A program made the position numbers and the translations under genes. From the NCBI GenBank assembly GCA_029961745.1, contig CP124680.1, positions 1,736,001 through 1,800,000 on the forward strand: 64,000 nt of DNA, in the 5' to 3' direction. The stretch is from Nocardioides sp. L-11A. Lineage in GTDB: Bacteria; Actinomycetota; Actinomycetes; Propionibacteriales; Nocardioidaceae. Below are positions 23,915-32,312 of this stretch, one piece after another (positions within the stretch are counted from its first letter, which is position 1; each line of letters opens with the position of its first letter). Under the pieces are notes generated by a model that was not told where the DNA came from, did not search any database, and saw only the letters and a program-made list of their open reading frames with translations.

Positions 23915-24238
23915 GTGATCGAGGTGCAGGACGTTCGGGTCGACCCGTCGGCCCGGCGCATGTGGCGTGGGGACCGCGAGATCTTGTTGTCGCGCAAGGA
24001 GTTCGACCTGGTGCACGCGCTGATCGCGCGCGCCGGGTCCATCGTCACGCGCGAGGAGCTGATGCGCGACGTGTGGGGCGTGACCTTCTGGACGTCGTCG
24101 AAGACGATCGACGTCCACCTGGGGTGGGTGCGCCGCAAGCTCGGCGACGACACCCGGCAGCCCCGCCTGATCACCACCATCCGCGGCCAGGGGCTGCGCT
24201 TCGAGCTCGACGAGGCCGTGGAGGCCGGGTCGGCCTAG
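23915..24238 (+). CDS. Orphan OmpR/PhoB-type winged-helix DNA-binding protein
   Basis: 107 residues from GTG 23915. The whole protein is one trans_reg_C effector domain (LSRKEFDLVHALIARAGSIVTREELMRDVWG..SSKTIDVHLGWVRRKLGDD..ITTIRGQGLRF). The receiver domain usual in response regulators is absent, and no histidine kinase is nearby. The start is set by a -10 box 7 bases upstream; the longer frame from 23840 would run through the promoter. Possibly a constitutive regulator or a partner of another protein. Confidence 0.85.
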   Translation: MIEVQDVRVDPSARRMWRGDREILLSRKEFDLVHALIARAGSIVTREELMRDVWGVTFWTSSKTIDVHLGWVRRKLGDDTRQPRLITTIRGQGLRFELDEAVEAGSA

Positions 24239-24253
24239 CACACGGCGAGTGCG

Positions 24254-24259
24254 TAGGGT
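24254..24259 (+). promoter_or_regulatory. -10 box of leaderless purK promoter
   Basis: TAGGGT, 7 bases upstream of the GTG at 24267; no Shine-Dalgarno. Confidence 0.5.
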
Positions 24260-24266
24260 TTCGGCC

Positions 24267-25454
24267 GTGTCGACGACCGAACCCGCGCCCCGCATCGCCG
24301 TCATCGGCGGCGGTCAGCTCGCCCGGATGATGGCCCAGCCGGCCGTCGCCCTCGGCGTACCCCTCCGCCTGCTCGCCGAGGCCGAGGGGGTCTCCGCCGC
24401 GCAGGTGATCCCGGACCAGATGGTCGGCGACTACCGCGACCTCGCCACGCTGCGCACGGTGACCGCGGGCTGCTCGGTGGTCACCTTCGACCACGAGCAC
24501 GTCCCGACCGAGCACCTGCGCGCGCTCGCCGCCGACGGCGTGACCGCGCACCCGGGGCCCGAGGCGCTGGTCCACGCGCAGGACAAGATCGTGATGCGCG
24601 AGGCCATGGCGCGCCTGGACGCCCCCCAACCGCGCTGGGCGGTCGTCGGCTCCGCGGCCGACGTCGAGGCGTTCGGCCTGCCGTGCGTCCTCAAGGTCTC
24701 CCGCGGCGGCTACGACGGCAAGGGGGTCTGGGTGGTCCGGACCCTCGACGACGCCGCCGAGCCGCTGGCCGCCGCCGAGGCGACGGCGTCGCTGGGGGTC
24801 CGGCTGCTGGCTGAGGAACTGGTCGACTTCCGGCGCGAGCTGTCCGCGCTGGTCGCCCGCGCGCCGAGCGGCCAGGCGGCGGCGTACCCGGTCGCGGCGA
24901 CGCTGCAGGTCGACGGGGTGTGCCGCGAGGTGATCGCCCCGGCGCCCGACCTGGACCCCGCGCTCGCGACCTCCGTGCAGGAGCTCGCCCTCCGCATCGC
25001 CGGCGAGCTCGACGTCACCGGCATCCTCGCGGTCGAGCTGTTCGAGGCCGTCGACGCCGAGGGCCGTCCGGTCGTCTACATCAACGAGCTCGCGATGCGT
25101 CCCCACAACACGGGCCACTGGACCCAGGACGGTGCCGTCACCAGCCAGTTCGAGAACCACCTGCGCGCCGCCCTCGACCTCCCGCTCGGCTCACCCGCTC
25201 CCCGCGCCCGCTGGAGCGTGATGGTCAACATCCTCGGCGGCGACCACCCCGCCGTCGGGCGTCTCTACGACGGCTACCCCCACGCCCTGGCTCGCGACCC
25301 CCGACTGCGCGTGCACCTGTACGGCAAGGAGCTGCGGCCGGGCCGCAAGGTCGGCCACGTCAACGTCTACGGCGACGACCTCGAGGATCTGCTGGAGCGG
25401 GCCCGGCACGCCGCCGCGTGGTTCCGCGGTGACCTCGGCGACGAGAGCGAGTAG
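24267..25454 (+). CDS. purK: N5-carboxyaminoimidazole ribonucleotide synthase
   Basis: 395 residues, ATP-grasp fold. Converts AIR, ATP and bicarbonate to N5-CAIR in purine synthesis. Visible: IGGGQLARMM at the N-terminus, FDHEHVPTEHL, KVSRGGYDGKGVWVV, and NELAMRPHNTGHWTQDG near the active site. GTG 24267 was chosen over 24249 because of the adjacent -10. purE follows after 111 bases rather than the more common close spacing. Confidence 0.95.
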   Translation: MSTTEPAPRIAVIGGGQLARMMAQPAVALGVPLRLLAEAEGVSAAQVIPDQMVGDYRDLATLRTVTAGCSVVTFDHEHVPTEHLRALAADGVTAHPGPEALVHAQDKIVMREAMARLDAPQPRWAVVGSAADVEAFGLPCVLKVSRGGYDGKGVWVVRTLDDAAEPLAAAEATASLGVRLLAEELVDFRRELSALVARAPSGQAAAYPVAATLQVDGVCREVIAPAPDLDPALATSVQELALRIAGELDVTGILAVELFEAVDAEGRPVVYINELAMRPHNTGHWTQDGAVTSQFENHLRAALDLPLGSPAPRARWSVMVNILGGDHPAVGRLYDGYPHALARDPRLRVHLYGKELRPGRKVGHVNVYGDDLEDLLERARHAAAWFRGDLGDESE

Positions 25455-25473
25455 CCGGCGTGACGGCGTAACT

Positions 25474-25516
25474 ACCGAACTTGTCGTCGATCCGCCGGTC
25501 GGGCGACGAATTCGGT
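25474..25516 (+). repeat. Imperfect inverted repeat between purK and purE
   Basis: Arms ACCGAACTTGTCGTCG (left) and CGACGAATTCGGT (right) pair imperfectly around a short GC-rich loop. It could act as a partial terminator after purK or a processing site. The evidence is only the symmetry. Confidence 0.35.
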
Positions 25517-25552
25517 TGGTGCGCCGTCGACGGAGCCGAGCCGCCGAGCCGA

Positions 25553-25558
25553 TAGCCT
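25553..25558 (+). promoter_or_regulatory. -10 box of leaderless purE promoter
   Basis: TAGCCT, 7 bases before the ATG at 25566; indicates purE has its own promoter besides any read-through from purK. Confidence 0.45.
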
Positions 25559-25565
25559 CGCGCCC

Positions 25566-26054
25566 ATGACTGCGCGTGTGGGCATCGTGATGGGCTCGGA
25601 CTCCGACTGGCCGGTGATGAAGGCCGCCGCCGAGGCGCTGCGCGAGTTCGGCGTCGCCTACGAGGCCGACGTGGTCTCGGCGCACCGGATGCCCGCGGAG
25701 ATGCTGGCCTACGGCCAGGACGCTGCCGGCCGCGGGCTGTCGGTGATCATCGCCGGTGCCGGCGGCGCGGCTCATCTGCCCGGCATGCTCGCCGCGGTCA
25801 CGCCGTTGCCGGTCATCGGCGTGCCGGTGCCGCTGAAGTACCTCGACGGCATGGACTCGCTGCTCTCCATCGTGCAGATGCCCGCGGGCGTGCCGGTGGC
25901 GACGGTTGCGATCGGCGGCGCGCGCAACGCCGGCCTGCTCGCCGTACGGATCCTCGCGGCGACCGACCTCGCGCTGCAGAAGCAGATGACCGACTTCCAG
26001 GCCGAGCTGAAGGCCGCCGCCGAGGCGAAGGGCGCGGTCGTCCGCGACCAGTGA
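25566..26054 (+). CDS. purE: N5-carboxyaminoimidazole ribonucleotide mutase
   Basis: 162 residues, full length. Rearranges N5-CAIR to CAIR, the step after PurK. The [10 protein letters not shown] phosphate loop, SAHRMPAEM (catalytic His) and [13 protein letters not shown] motifs are intact. Followed by a convergent gene 41 bases away. Confidence 0.96.
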   Translation: MTARVGIVMGSDSDWPVMKAAAEALREFGVAYEADVVSAHRMPAEMLAYGQDAAGRGLSVIIAGAGGAAHLPGMLAAVTPLPVIGVPVPLKYLDGMDSLLSIVQMPAGVPVATVAIGGARNAGLLAVRILAATDLALQKQMTDFQAELKAAAEAKGAVVRDQ

Positions 26055-26095
26055 GGCCGGCTGCCGGTGGCCGGTGATCGGTGATCGGCCCGAGG

Positions 26096-26515
26096 TCAGC
26101 GGCCGCGCTTGCGCCACTCGATGGCCGGGCAGGTGTCCATGACCATCGGTACGCCGGCCGCGCGGGTGCGCTCGAAGGCCGCCTCGTCGACCACCCCGAG
26201 CTGGAACCAGACGCCCCCGGCGCCGATGGCGACGGCCTCGTCGGCGAACCGACCCGCGTCCTCGGAGCGCCGGAACACGTCGACCACGTCGATCGGGAAG
26301 GGGACGTCGGCGAGCGTGGCGTAGCCCTGCTCGCCGAGCACCACGGGTGCGGAGGGGTGGATCGGCACGATCTTCTTGCCGTGCTGCTGGAGCAGCGCGG
26401 CGATCTCGTAGGCGGTCCGGGCCGGGTTGCCCGACAGGCCGACGACGGCCCAGGTCGTGGCGTCGTCGAGCATCCGGTCGATGGTCTCGGGGTCCAGGTG
26501 GGGGGCAGTGGTCAC
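26096..26515 (-). CDS. CoA-binding domain protein (YccU-like)
   Basis: 139 residues from GTG 26515. Single Rossmann-type CoA_binding domain: WAVVGLSGNPARTAYEIAALLQQHGKKIVPIHP and, C-terminal, GAGGVWFQLGVVDEAAFERTRAAGVPMVMDTCPAIEW, close to succinyl-CoA-synthetase-alpha-like small proteins. Function unknown. Lies 37 bases downstream of the TetR gene on the same strand. The N-terminal extension to 26602 overlaps tetR and is rejected. Confidence 0.88.
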   Translation of the reverse strand: MTTAPHLDPETIDRMLDDATTWAVVGLSGNPARTAYEIAALLQQHGKKIVPIHPSAPVVLGEQGYATLADVPFPIDVVDVFRRSEDAGRFADEAVAIGAGGVWFQLGVVDEAAFERTRAAGVPMVMDTCPAIEWRKRGR

Positions 26516-26552
26516 GCAGGTGCAACGCACGCCGACGCCCCGGTCTTCCCGG

Positions 26553-27218
26553 TCAGGGTCGACCGAGCGCGGCGCGGACCTCCCGGACCACCTGCTCCAC
26601 ATCGCGCTCGCCGCCCGTGATCACGATGGTGGGCGTGCCCTCGGCGGCCGGTCCGCGCAGGACGGCGAGCGCGTGCTCGAGGGCGCGGTCGACGAGGGCC
26701 TGCGTGGCGGCGGCGTCGTCGACGTCTCCGCGAAGCCACTGCCGAAGCACGTGGTTGTGGGCGATCACCACCGACGACGCGACCAACTCCGCCCGCAGCG
26801 GGCCGTCGGGCTCGGCGTCGAGCCACCGGTGGACGTGCTGGCCGAAGAGCCGCACGTAGCGCTGGACGCTCGCGATCTCGCGGTCCCGGATGGTCGGCAC
26901 CGAGTTGGCCAGCCGGTAGCGGGTGCGCGCGGTCTCGCCCTCGGCGAGATAGTGGGCGAGCACGATCCCGGCCGCCTCGCGCAACGCGACCTCCTGGCCC
27001 GCGATCGACGCGGTCGCGAGGCGCTGGTCGATGCGGCGCAGCAGGGCCTCGTGGTCGGGCAGCACCACGTCGTCCTTGGTGGGGAAGTGGCGGAAGAAGG
27101 TGCTCCGCCCCGTGCCGGCCCGGGCGGCGATGTCGTCGACGGTGGTGCCGTCGTACCCCTGGCTCTCGAAGAGCTCGAAGGCGGCGGCGACGAGGCGGTC
27201 GCGGGCGGTGGCGGGCAT
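26553..27218 (-). CDS. TetR-family transcriptional regulator
   Basis: 221 residues. N-terminal helix-turn-helix (about 8-55, [37 protein letters not shown]) and a helical ligand domain. Divergent from an acyl-CoA dehydrogenase gene over 89 bases that contain a palindrome, so it most likely represses that gene and itself, responding to an acyl-CoA (inference). ATG at 27218 is 6 bases after a TAAGGT -10 box (minus strand, 27225-27230). Confidence 0.9.
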   Translation of the reverse strand: MPATARDRLVAAAFELFESQGYDGTTVDDIAARAGTGRSTFFRHFPTKDDVVLPDHEALLRRIDQRLATASIAGQEVALREAAGIVLAHYLAEGETARTRYRLANSVPTIRDREIASVQRYVRLFGQHVHRWLDAEPDGPLRAELVASSVVIAHNHVLRQWLRGDVDDAAATQALVDRALEHALAVLRGPAAEGTPTIVITGGERDVEQVVREVRAALGRP

Positions 27219-27258
27219 CCGAGCACCTTAGCTCGACGGGACGGAGTCTCACTAGTAC

Positions 27259-27271
27259 GATACTGAGTATC
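27259..27271. promoter_or_regulatory. Candidate TetR operator
   Basis: Perfect 13-bp palindrome GATACTGAGTATC in the divergent interval between tetR (27218) and the acyl-CoA dehydrogenase gene (27308), an AT-rich island in GC-rich DNA. Position fits joint repression. Confidence 0.55.
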
Positions 27272-27307
27272 AGCCCGATTCGGGAGAGCCAGTCCAGGAG
27301 AGCCGTC

Positions 27308-28474
27308 GTGAGCGACTACCCGATGTACGCCCTGTCCGAGGAGCACCAGGCCATCCGCGAGGCCGTGCGCGTGGTCTGCGACGCCAAGGTCGCCCCCTTC
27401 GCCGCCGAGGTCGACGAGGAGGCCCGCTACCCGCGGGAGGCGGCCGAGGCGCTCCTGGCCGCCGACTTCCACGCCCCCCACGTCCCAGAGCAGTACGGCG
27501 GCGCCGGTGCCGACGCGCTCGCCACCGTGCTGGTCATCGAGGAGATCGCGCGGGCCGACGTCTCGGCCTCGCTCATCCCCGCGGTCAACAAGCTCGGCTC
27601 GCTGCCGCTCATGATCGGCGGCTCGGAGGACCTCAAGAAGAAGTACCTCGGTCGGCTGGCCGCGGGTGAGGGCTTCTCGTACTGCCTCTCCGAGCCCGAC
27701 GCCGGCTCGGACGCCGCCAACCAGAAGACCCGTGCCGTGCGCGACGGCGACGGCTGGGTCCTCAACGGCACCAAGCGCTGGATCTCCAACGCGGGGGAGT
27801 CGGAGTTCTACACCGTCCTCGCCACGACCGACCCCGACGCCCGCTCCAAGGGCATCTCGGCGTTCGTCGTGGAGAAGTCCGACGCCGGTGTCTCCTTCGG
27901 TGCGCCGGAGAAGAAGCTGGGGATCAAGGGCTCGCCGACCCGCGAGGTCTACTTCGACAACGTCCGCATCCCCGGCGACCGGATCATCGGCGAGGAGGGC
28001 AAGGGCTTCGAGTACGCCATGCAGACCCTCGACCACACCCGGGTCACCATCGCCGCCCAGGCCGTCGGCGTCGCCCAGGGCGCGCTCGACTACGCGCTCG
28101 GCTACGCGCAGGAGCGCCAGCAGTTCGGCAAGGCCATCGCCGACTTCCAGGGCCTGCAGTTCCTGCTCGCCGACATGGGCATGAAGGTCGAGGCCGCCCG
28201 TCAGCTGACCTATGCCGCCGCCGGCCGCTCCGAGCGTGGCGACAGCGACCTCACCTTCTTCGGCGCCGCGGCCAAGTGCTTCGCCTCCGACGTCGCCATG
28301 GAGGTCACCACCAACGCGGTCCAGGTGCTCGGCGGCTACGGCTACACCCGCGACTACCCGGTCGAGCGGATGATGCGCGACGCCAAGATCACCCAGATCT
28401 ACGAGGGCACCAACCAGGTGCAGCGGATCGTGATGGCCCGTCAGCTCCTCGCCGGGGTCCAGAGCACCGTGTGA
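27308..28474 (+). CDS. Acyl-CoA dehydrogenase
   Basis: 388 residues, SCAD/MCAD-type. Visible: [19 protein letters not shown] flavin segment, [15 protein letters not shown], and the C-terminal [18 protein letters not shown], in which the Glu is at the catalytic base position. Start GTG 27308 with GGAGAG upstream. Divergent TetR suggests induction by an acyl-CoA or a related ligand. Distinct from the dehydrogenase at 1622 (different N-terminus and substrate pocket residues). Confidence 0.93.
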   Translation: MSDYPMYALSEEHQAIREAVRVVCDAKVAPFAAEVDEEARYPREAAEALLAADFHAPHVPEQYGGAGADALATVLVIEEIARADVSASLIPAVNKLGSLPLMIGGSEDLKKKYLGRLAAGEGFSYCLSEPDAGSDAANQKTRAVRDGDGWVLNGTKRWISNAGESEFYTVLATTDPDARSKGISAFVVEKSDAGVSFGAPEKKLGIKGSPTREVYFDNVRIPGDRIIGEEGKGFEYAMQTLDHTRVTIAAQAVGVAQGALDYALGYAQERQQFGKAIADFQGLQFLLADMGMKVEAARQLTYAAAGRSERGDSDLTFFGAAAKCFASDVAMEVTTNAVQVLGGYGYTRDYPVERMMRDAKITQIYEGTNQVQRIVMARQLLAGVQSTV

Positions 28475-28543
28475 GGAAGGATCGCGCCTCCTGGGCAAAA
28501 TTCTTCCCGTCGAGCCGTAACGAAGGTCACTGCGGACAGGTTG

Positions 28544-28582
28544 GGTGATACAGGTTCGCCTGTCACCGCCCGGTGCCGGGCG
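28544..28582 (+). terminator. Two adjacent hairpins, first with a TTCG tetraloop
   Basis: GGTGATACAGG-TTCG-CCTGTCACC (28544-28567, two-base bulge) and CGCCCGG-TG-CCGGGCG (28567-28582) abut. They lie in the 146-base gap between the acyl-CoA dehydrogenase and the surface-protein gene. No T-tract follows. They could terminate the upstream gene or form a structured leader of the downstream one; no known riboswitch was recognised. Confidence 0.4.
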
Positions 28583-28620
28583 AAGCGCCACATTCATCTT
28601 CTCGGGAGAGATGAGGATCG

Positions 28621-29178
28621 ATGGGTCGTCGCCTGGTGCCGTGGAGTGCCGTCGTGGCACTCACCGCGTTCCTGTTCGCCCTGCTGGGGGTGGTCGGCAG
28701 TCCGGCGGGTGCGGATCCGTACACGCCCGCCGTGCCCACGTCATGCCGGGTCACGGTCCCGGCGACCGTCGACGGCGACCGCGTCGTCGTCCGGGTCCTG
28801 GTGACCGCGGCCGGCAGCGTGGCGCCACGGGGGACCGTGACGGTCGACGGCGACCGCCTGTCGACGCGGTCCGAGCGGGCCGCGGCCCGCTGGACCCGCA
28901 CGGTGCGCTACGAAGGCGCCCAGATCGAGGTCGTCGGCCCGCGCCTCGAGCGCGGCAAGCACCAGGCCACCGCGACCTTCGTCCCCGACGACCCGACCCG
29001 CTTCCTGCGCTGCAGCGACAACGTCAAGTTCGAGGTCGGGGCGGACGAGACCGGTGGTGGCGGTGGTGGTGGCGGCCTGCCCAACACCGGCGGTCCGCAC
29101 CTGGGATTCCTCCTCGCCGGGATCGGGCTCGTGGCCGTCGGTGGTGGACTCGCCGAGCGAGCCCGCCGCCGAACGTGA
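28621..29178 (+). CDS. LPXTG-anchored secreted protein
   Basis: 185 residues. Signal peptide (1-~31, ending SPAGA-D), a small beta-type domain with one likely disulfide (two Cys), a Gly-rich linker and a cell-wall sorting signal: LPNTGG at residue 153, hydrophobic helix, RARRRT tail. The sequence pattern PRLERGKHQATATFVPDD is shared with the second LPNTG protein at 30117, so they are paralogues. A class E sortase gene follows 69 bases later. Start ATG follows GATGAGG. Confidence 0.85.
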   Translation: MGRRLVPWSAVVALTAFLFALLGVVGSPAGADPYTPAVPTSCRVTVPATVDGDRVVVRVLVTAAGSVAPRGTVTVDGDRLSTRSERAAARWTRTVRYEGAQIEVVGPRLERGKHQATATFVPDDPTRFLRCSDNVKFEVGADETGGGGGGGGLPNTGGPHLGFLLAGIGLVAVGGGLAERARRRT

Positions 29179-29247
29179 CACACGCGTCCGCGTCGCGTTG
29201 GATGGGGTGGGGCCGTCCGACGCGGGGCCCCGCCGAGGAGGGATCCC

Positions 29248-30048
29248 ATGACGCAGACCGACGCGCCCGACAGCTCCGACCCGGGGCCCGACGCTTCTGC
29301 TGCCGGCGACACCACCACCCCCTCCCGGGTACGCCGGCGCCGCTCCCGCCCCGGCGACGGCTCCTCCGGCTCCTCCGGGCAGACGGCTCCGGCCCGACGC
29401 CGCGTGACCTTCTGGCTCGGTTGTGGCCTGATCGCCGCCGGCCTGGCCGTGCTCGGCTGGGTGGCCTGGCAGTTCTGGGGCACCAACTGGCAGTCGCAGC
29501 AGCGGCAGGGCGAGGTACGCCGCGCGCTCGAGTCGGGCTGGGGCGACGGTCAGGACGTCGTGCGCACCGAGTTCGGCAACGCGACGGCCATCGTGCGCAT
29601 CCCGAGGTTCGGCAAGGACTTCTCCGTGCCCGTCCTGGAGGGCTCGAGCGACGAGGTCCTCGCCGCGGGCGTGGGCCACATGGAGGACACCGAGGCGGGC
29701 GCCGTCGGCAACTACGTGCTGGCCGGCCACCGGGTGACCCACGGCGAGCCGTTCGCCGACCTGCCCTCGCTGCGGCCGGGGGACGAAGTCATCGTGCAGA
29801 CCCGCGCGGCGACGTACACCTATGTCCTCGACACGGGCGGCGAGGATCTGATCGTGCCCTTCACCCAGACCTGGGTGCTGGACGACAAGCCGGTCAACCC
29901 GTCGGGCGGGACCCAGCCACCCGCCGACATCGGCGACCAGCTGATCACCCTGGTGACCTGCTCGGAGATCTTCCACACCGACAACCGGTCGGTCGTTTTC
30001 GGCCACCTGGTGACGTCCACCCCGGCGGGTGCCGGCGAATCAGGCTAG
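29248..30048 (+). CDS. srtE: Class E sortase
   Basis: 266 residues: disordered cytoplasmic N-terminus (~1-50), one transmembrane helix (~53-75) and an extracytoplasmic sortase barrel. Catalytic triad visible: His161 (LAGHRVTHG), Cys238 (TLVTCSEIF), Arg247 (TDNRSVV). Sortase E is the actinobacterial housekeeping type; its substrates often carry LAXTG, but both neighbours have LPNTG. Joins surface proteins to peptidoglycan. ATG preceded by GGAGGG. Confidence 0.92.
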   Translation: MTQTDAPDSSDPGPDASAAGDTTTPSRVRRRRSRPGDGSSGSSGQTAPARRRVTFWLGCGLIAAGLAVLGWVAWQFWGTNWQSQQRQGEVRRALESGWGDGQDVVRTEFGNATAIVRIPRFGKDFSVPVLEGSSDEVLAAGVGHMEDTEAGAVGNYVLAGHRVTHGEPFADLPSLRPGDEVIVQTRAATYTYVLDTGGEDLIVPFTQTWVLDDKPVNPSGGTQPPADIGDQLITLVTCSEIFHTDNRSVVFGHLVTSTPAGAGESG

Positions 30049-30070
30049 GATCGTCGCGCACTGCCCGCCA

Positions 30071-30109
30071 CCTTGAACGAGCCGGGTCGTTGCATGGGGA
30101 AGTTCAAGG
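30071..30109 (+). promoter_or_regulatory. Leader hairpin overlapping the ribosome binding site of the second LPNTG gene
   Basis: CCTTGAAC (30071-30078) is perfectly complementary to GTTCAAGG (30102-30109). The right arm contains AAGG of the AAGGAGG ribosome binding site (30106-30112), so the hairpin would hide it. The left part, TTGAACGAGCCGGGTCG, matches the dispersed palindromic repeat in all but one base. Confidence 0.45.
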
Positions 30110-30116
30110 AGGACAC

Positions 30117-30701
30117 GTGCTCAAGAAGCTGGCTGCGCTCGCCATGCTCACCGCGGCATTCGCCGTCGCACCGTCGACGCCCGCTCAGGCCGACGGCTAC
30201 ACACCCAAGATCCCGACCGTCACCACCATCAAGGTGATCGCCAACGAGGCGGGCAAGCCGGTCGTGCTGGAGGTCAGTGCCAGCGCCAACCATCCGACGC
30301 CGCCGGCCGGCAATATCGCCATCACCCTGGCGACCGGAGGCACCGCCGCGCGCGGTGCCCGGGCGCTGGTCGCGGCGCCGGTGTTCAGCACCACGGTGCA
30401 CTTCGTGGACCGGCCGGTCCGGGTCGAGGGCCCGCGCCTGCCCAAGGGCAGGTACGTCGCGACCGCGGCGCTGACGCCCGACGACGCCGCCCTCTTCCTG
30501 CCCTCCTCCGGCTCCACCCAGACCTTCCGGGTCGCCGCTGACGACGACAACGGCAGCGGTGGCGGAGGCGGCGACCAGGGCGCCGGCCTGCCCAACACCG
30601 GCGGCCCGGACCTCGGTTGGCTGCTCCTCGGTGGCGGTCTGCTCGTCGCGGGCGCCGGCGGCGTCAGCTACGGTCGCCGCCGCATCGCCGCGGCCGCCTG
30701 A
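30117..30701 (+). CDS. LPXTG-anchored secreted protein, paralogue of the one at 28621
   Basis: 194 residues from GTG 30117, five bases after AAGGAGG. Signal peptide (1-~25, TPAQA-D), an Ig-like/beta domain, a Gly/Asp linker, then LPNTGG at residue 158, a hydrophobic helix and a basic tail. The segment GPRLPKGRYVATAALTPDD matches the paralogue upstream. Probably a substrate of the sortase encoded between them. The longer frame to 28545 is a shadow. Confidence 0.87.
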   Translation: MLKKLAALAMLTAAFAVAPSTPAQADGYTPKIPTVTTIKVIANEAGKPVVLEVSASANHPTPPAGNIAITLATGGTAARGARALVAAPVFSTTVHFVDRPVRVEGPRLPKGRYVATAALTPDDAALFLPSSGSTQTFRVAADDDNGSGGGGGDQGAGLPNTGGPDLGWLLLGGGLLVAGAGGVSYGRRRIAAAA

Positions 30702-30702
30702 T

Positions 30703-30768
30703 CGACCCGGCGCATCTGAACGTCTGAGAAGCACCGACCCGTCGCGTTTGAACGCGACGGGTCGGTGC
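30703..30768. repeat. Palindromic dispersed repeat (copy 2), between convergent genes
   Basis: A unit CGACCCGGCGCATCTGAACG (30703-30722) directly after the stop of the LPNTG gene, then a perfect 38-base palindrome (30731-30768, 18-bp arms with a TG centre). It separates convergent genes ending at 30701 and 30778 and could terminate both. Confidence 0.8.
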
Positions 30769-30777
30769 AATTGGGGG

Positions 30778-32070
30778 CTACGGGGCGAACCAGGTGGTGC
30801 TGCGGGCCATCCCGAGCGCGCGGGTCGGGCCGCGCCAATTGGCCTGCATGTGGAGCCAGGGCCGGCTGAACCACAAGAAGCCGTCGACGTGGCGCTTCGC
30901 GTCGCGGGTCGTCTCGGCGGACAGGTCCCAGCGTGGATCGCCGACCCGCGAGGTCGGCGGGATGCCGAGGGTGACGCAGCCCCGGCGGTCCGCGGCCGAG
31001 CCGCACACGCGCGCGTTGTCGTTGACGGGGCCTTCGGCGTCGACCTCGGGCCAGGTCATGCCGTTGCCGTTCTGGGCCGTGTCGACGACGAAGTGGACGC
31101 CCTTCACCCCACGCTCCCGGAGGATCCGGACCAGCTCGGCGCCGTAGGCGACGCTCTCCTCGGTGCCGACGTAGTGGGTGGCGTTGAGTGCGAAGCCGCG
31201 GGCGTCCGCGATGCCGTTGGCCAGTAGCAGGTCGGCCGCCTGGGAGGCGCGTGGCACGCCCACCTGGGGCGTGCTGCTCCAGTCGGCCGCACCGGCGTCG
31301 AGATAGACGCTGGTGTGCGGCTGCGCGGAGAAGGCGTTGACCGCGTGCTTGATCAGCGCGCTGGTCACCGCGCGGTTCGAGCACCACCAGAACGGCAGGT
31401 CCGGCTGCAGGATCACCGCGGCATGCTGACGGCCCAGAGCCCGGGCGGCGTTGGTGATCCAGCGCCGGTAGGCGTCTTGGGCGCCGGCCGAGGGCGTGCG
31501 GTTGCACACGGCGTGCTCCCAGGGATCCATCCGGAAGACCGCGAGCTGGACGAGGACCTTCGGGTCGCCGCCGGAGGCGTTCTCGACGTACTCGCGCACC
31601 ACGGAGCCGATCTGCTCCGGGGAGCCGCTCCAGGTGCCGAGCCACAGCGACTTCGGGCGCAGCGCGATCCGGCCCAGCTGCTGCCGGGTGTCGCCGCCGG
31701 CACCCTGGTAGGCGGTCCAGGTCTGCTCGAGGCCACCGCGGTAGACGCCCCAGCGCCGCTCGGCGAGCGGGTTGTGCCGGTTCTGCGCGTGCGCGGGCTG
31801 GGCCCGCTGCCAGACCTCCTTGTCGGGCCGGTACGTGCGCCGCGGCGGTGGCGCGGGCGGCGTCGGCGGTGTCGCGGGTGGCGGCGCGGTCGTCGATGGC
31901 GCGGCCGAGGGCGGCGCGGTCGTGGCGCTCGGCGTGGGACTCGGCGGCTCGGGACCCGACTCGGCGCTCGGCGACTCCTGGGCACGACAGCCGGCCAGCG
32001 CCAGGAGCGCGAGGACGGCCAGGAGTGCGACGAGGGCGCGGCGGACGGGGGCTCCCGGGATCTGCAGCAT
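30778..32070 (-). CDS. Glycoside hydrolase family 6 lipoprotein (endoglucanase-like)
   Basis: 430 residues. Lipoprotein signal with lipobox LALAGC, then a long Pro/Ser/Thr linker (~30-75), then a GH6 catalytic domain: LWLGTWSG, AVILQPDLPFWWC, SVYLDAGAADW, GFALNATHYVG, VHFVVDTAQNGNG and DGFLWFSRPW. GH6 enzymes invert beta-1,4-glucan bonds; the Asp residues in LQPDLP and DAGAADW are at catalytic positions. Membrane-tethered location suggests local glucan processing. ATG 32070 is 7 bases after TAGCCT on the minus strand (32078-32083). Confidence 0.88.
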   Translation of the reverse strand: MLQIPGAPVRRALVALLAVLALLALAGCRAQESPSAESGPEPPSPTPSATTAPPSAAPSTTAPPPATPPTPPAPPPRRTYRPDKEVWQRAQPAHAQNRHNPLAERRWGVYRGGLEQTWTAYQGAGGDTRQQLGRIALRPKSLWLGTWSGSPEQIGSVVREYVENASGGDPKVLVQLAVFRMDPWEHAVCNRTPSAGAQDAYRRWITNAARALGRQHAAVILQPDLPFWWCSNRAVTSALIKHAVNAFSAQPHTSVYLDAGAADWSSTPQVGVPRASQAADLLLANGIADARGFALNATHYVGTEESVAYGAELVRILRERGVKGVHFVVDTAQNGNGMTWPEVDAEGPVNDNARVCGSAADRRGCVTLGIPPTSRVGDPRWDLSAETTRDAKRHVDGFLWFSRPWLHMQANWRGPTRALGMARSTTWFAP

Positions 32071-32159
32071 CGCGCCGAGGCTAACCCGGGACGCCGCGCC
32101 GCCTGAAGTCCCGAGGCTAAACTGGAACGCGTTCCCGTTCCCCGTCCCCGGAGGTCACC

Positions 32160-32303
32160 ATGCCCTCGCTGCGCTGCCCCTGCGACACCACCCTGCGCGC
32201 CGACACCGACGACGAGCTGGTCGACAAGGTGCAGGCGCACCTCGCGGCCGAGCACCCGGGCCGGGAGTACAGCCGTGAGGAGATCCTGTTCATGGCGATG
32301 TGA
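32160..32303 (+). CDS. Small DUF1059-like protein
   Basis: 47 residues: MPSLRCPCDTTLRADTDDEL then KVQAHLAAEHPGREYSREEI. Matches the pattern of DUF1059 small proteins (CxC near the N-terminus, AHAxxxHP helix). GGAGG lies five bases before the ATG. A 12-bp perfect palindrome GGAACGCGTTCC (32124-32135) sits in the upstream interval. Function unknown. Ends 9 bases from the convergent enoyl-CoA hydratase gene. Confidence 0.72.
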   Translation: MPSLRCPCDTTLRADTDDELVDKVQAHLAAEHPGREYSREEILFMAM

Positions 32304-32312
32304 GCCACGCGC

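Noticed and set aside
28475..28620. Possible riboswitch (c-di-AMP type) before the LPNTG gene
   Set aside because: Hairpins are present but none of the conserved ydaO core motifs could be matched; kept only as hairpins.
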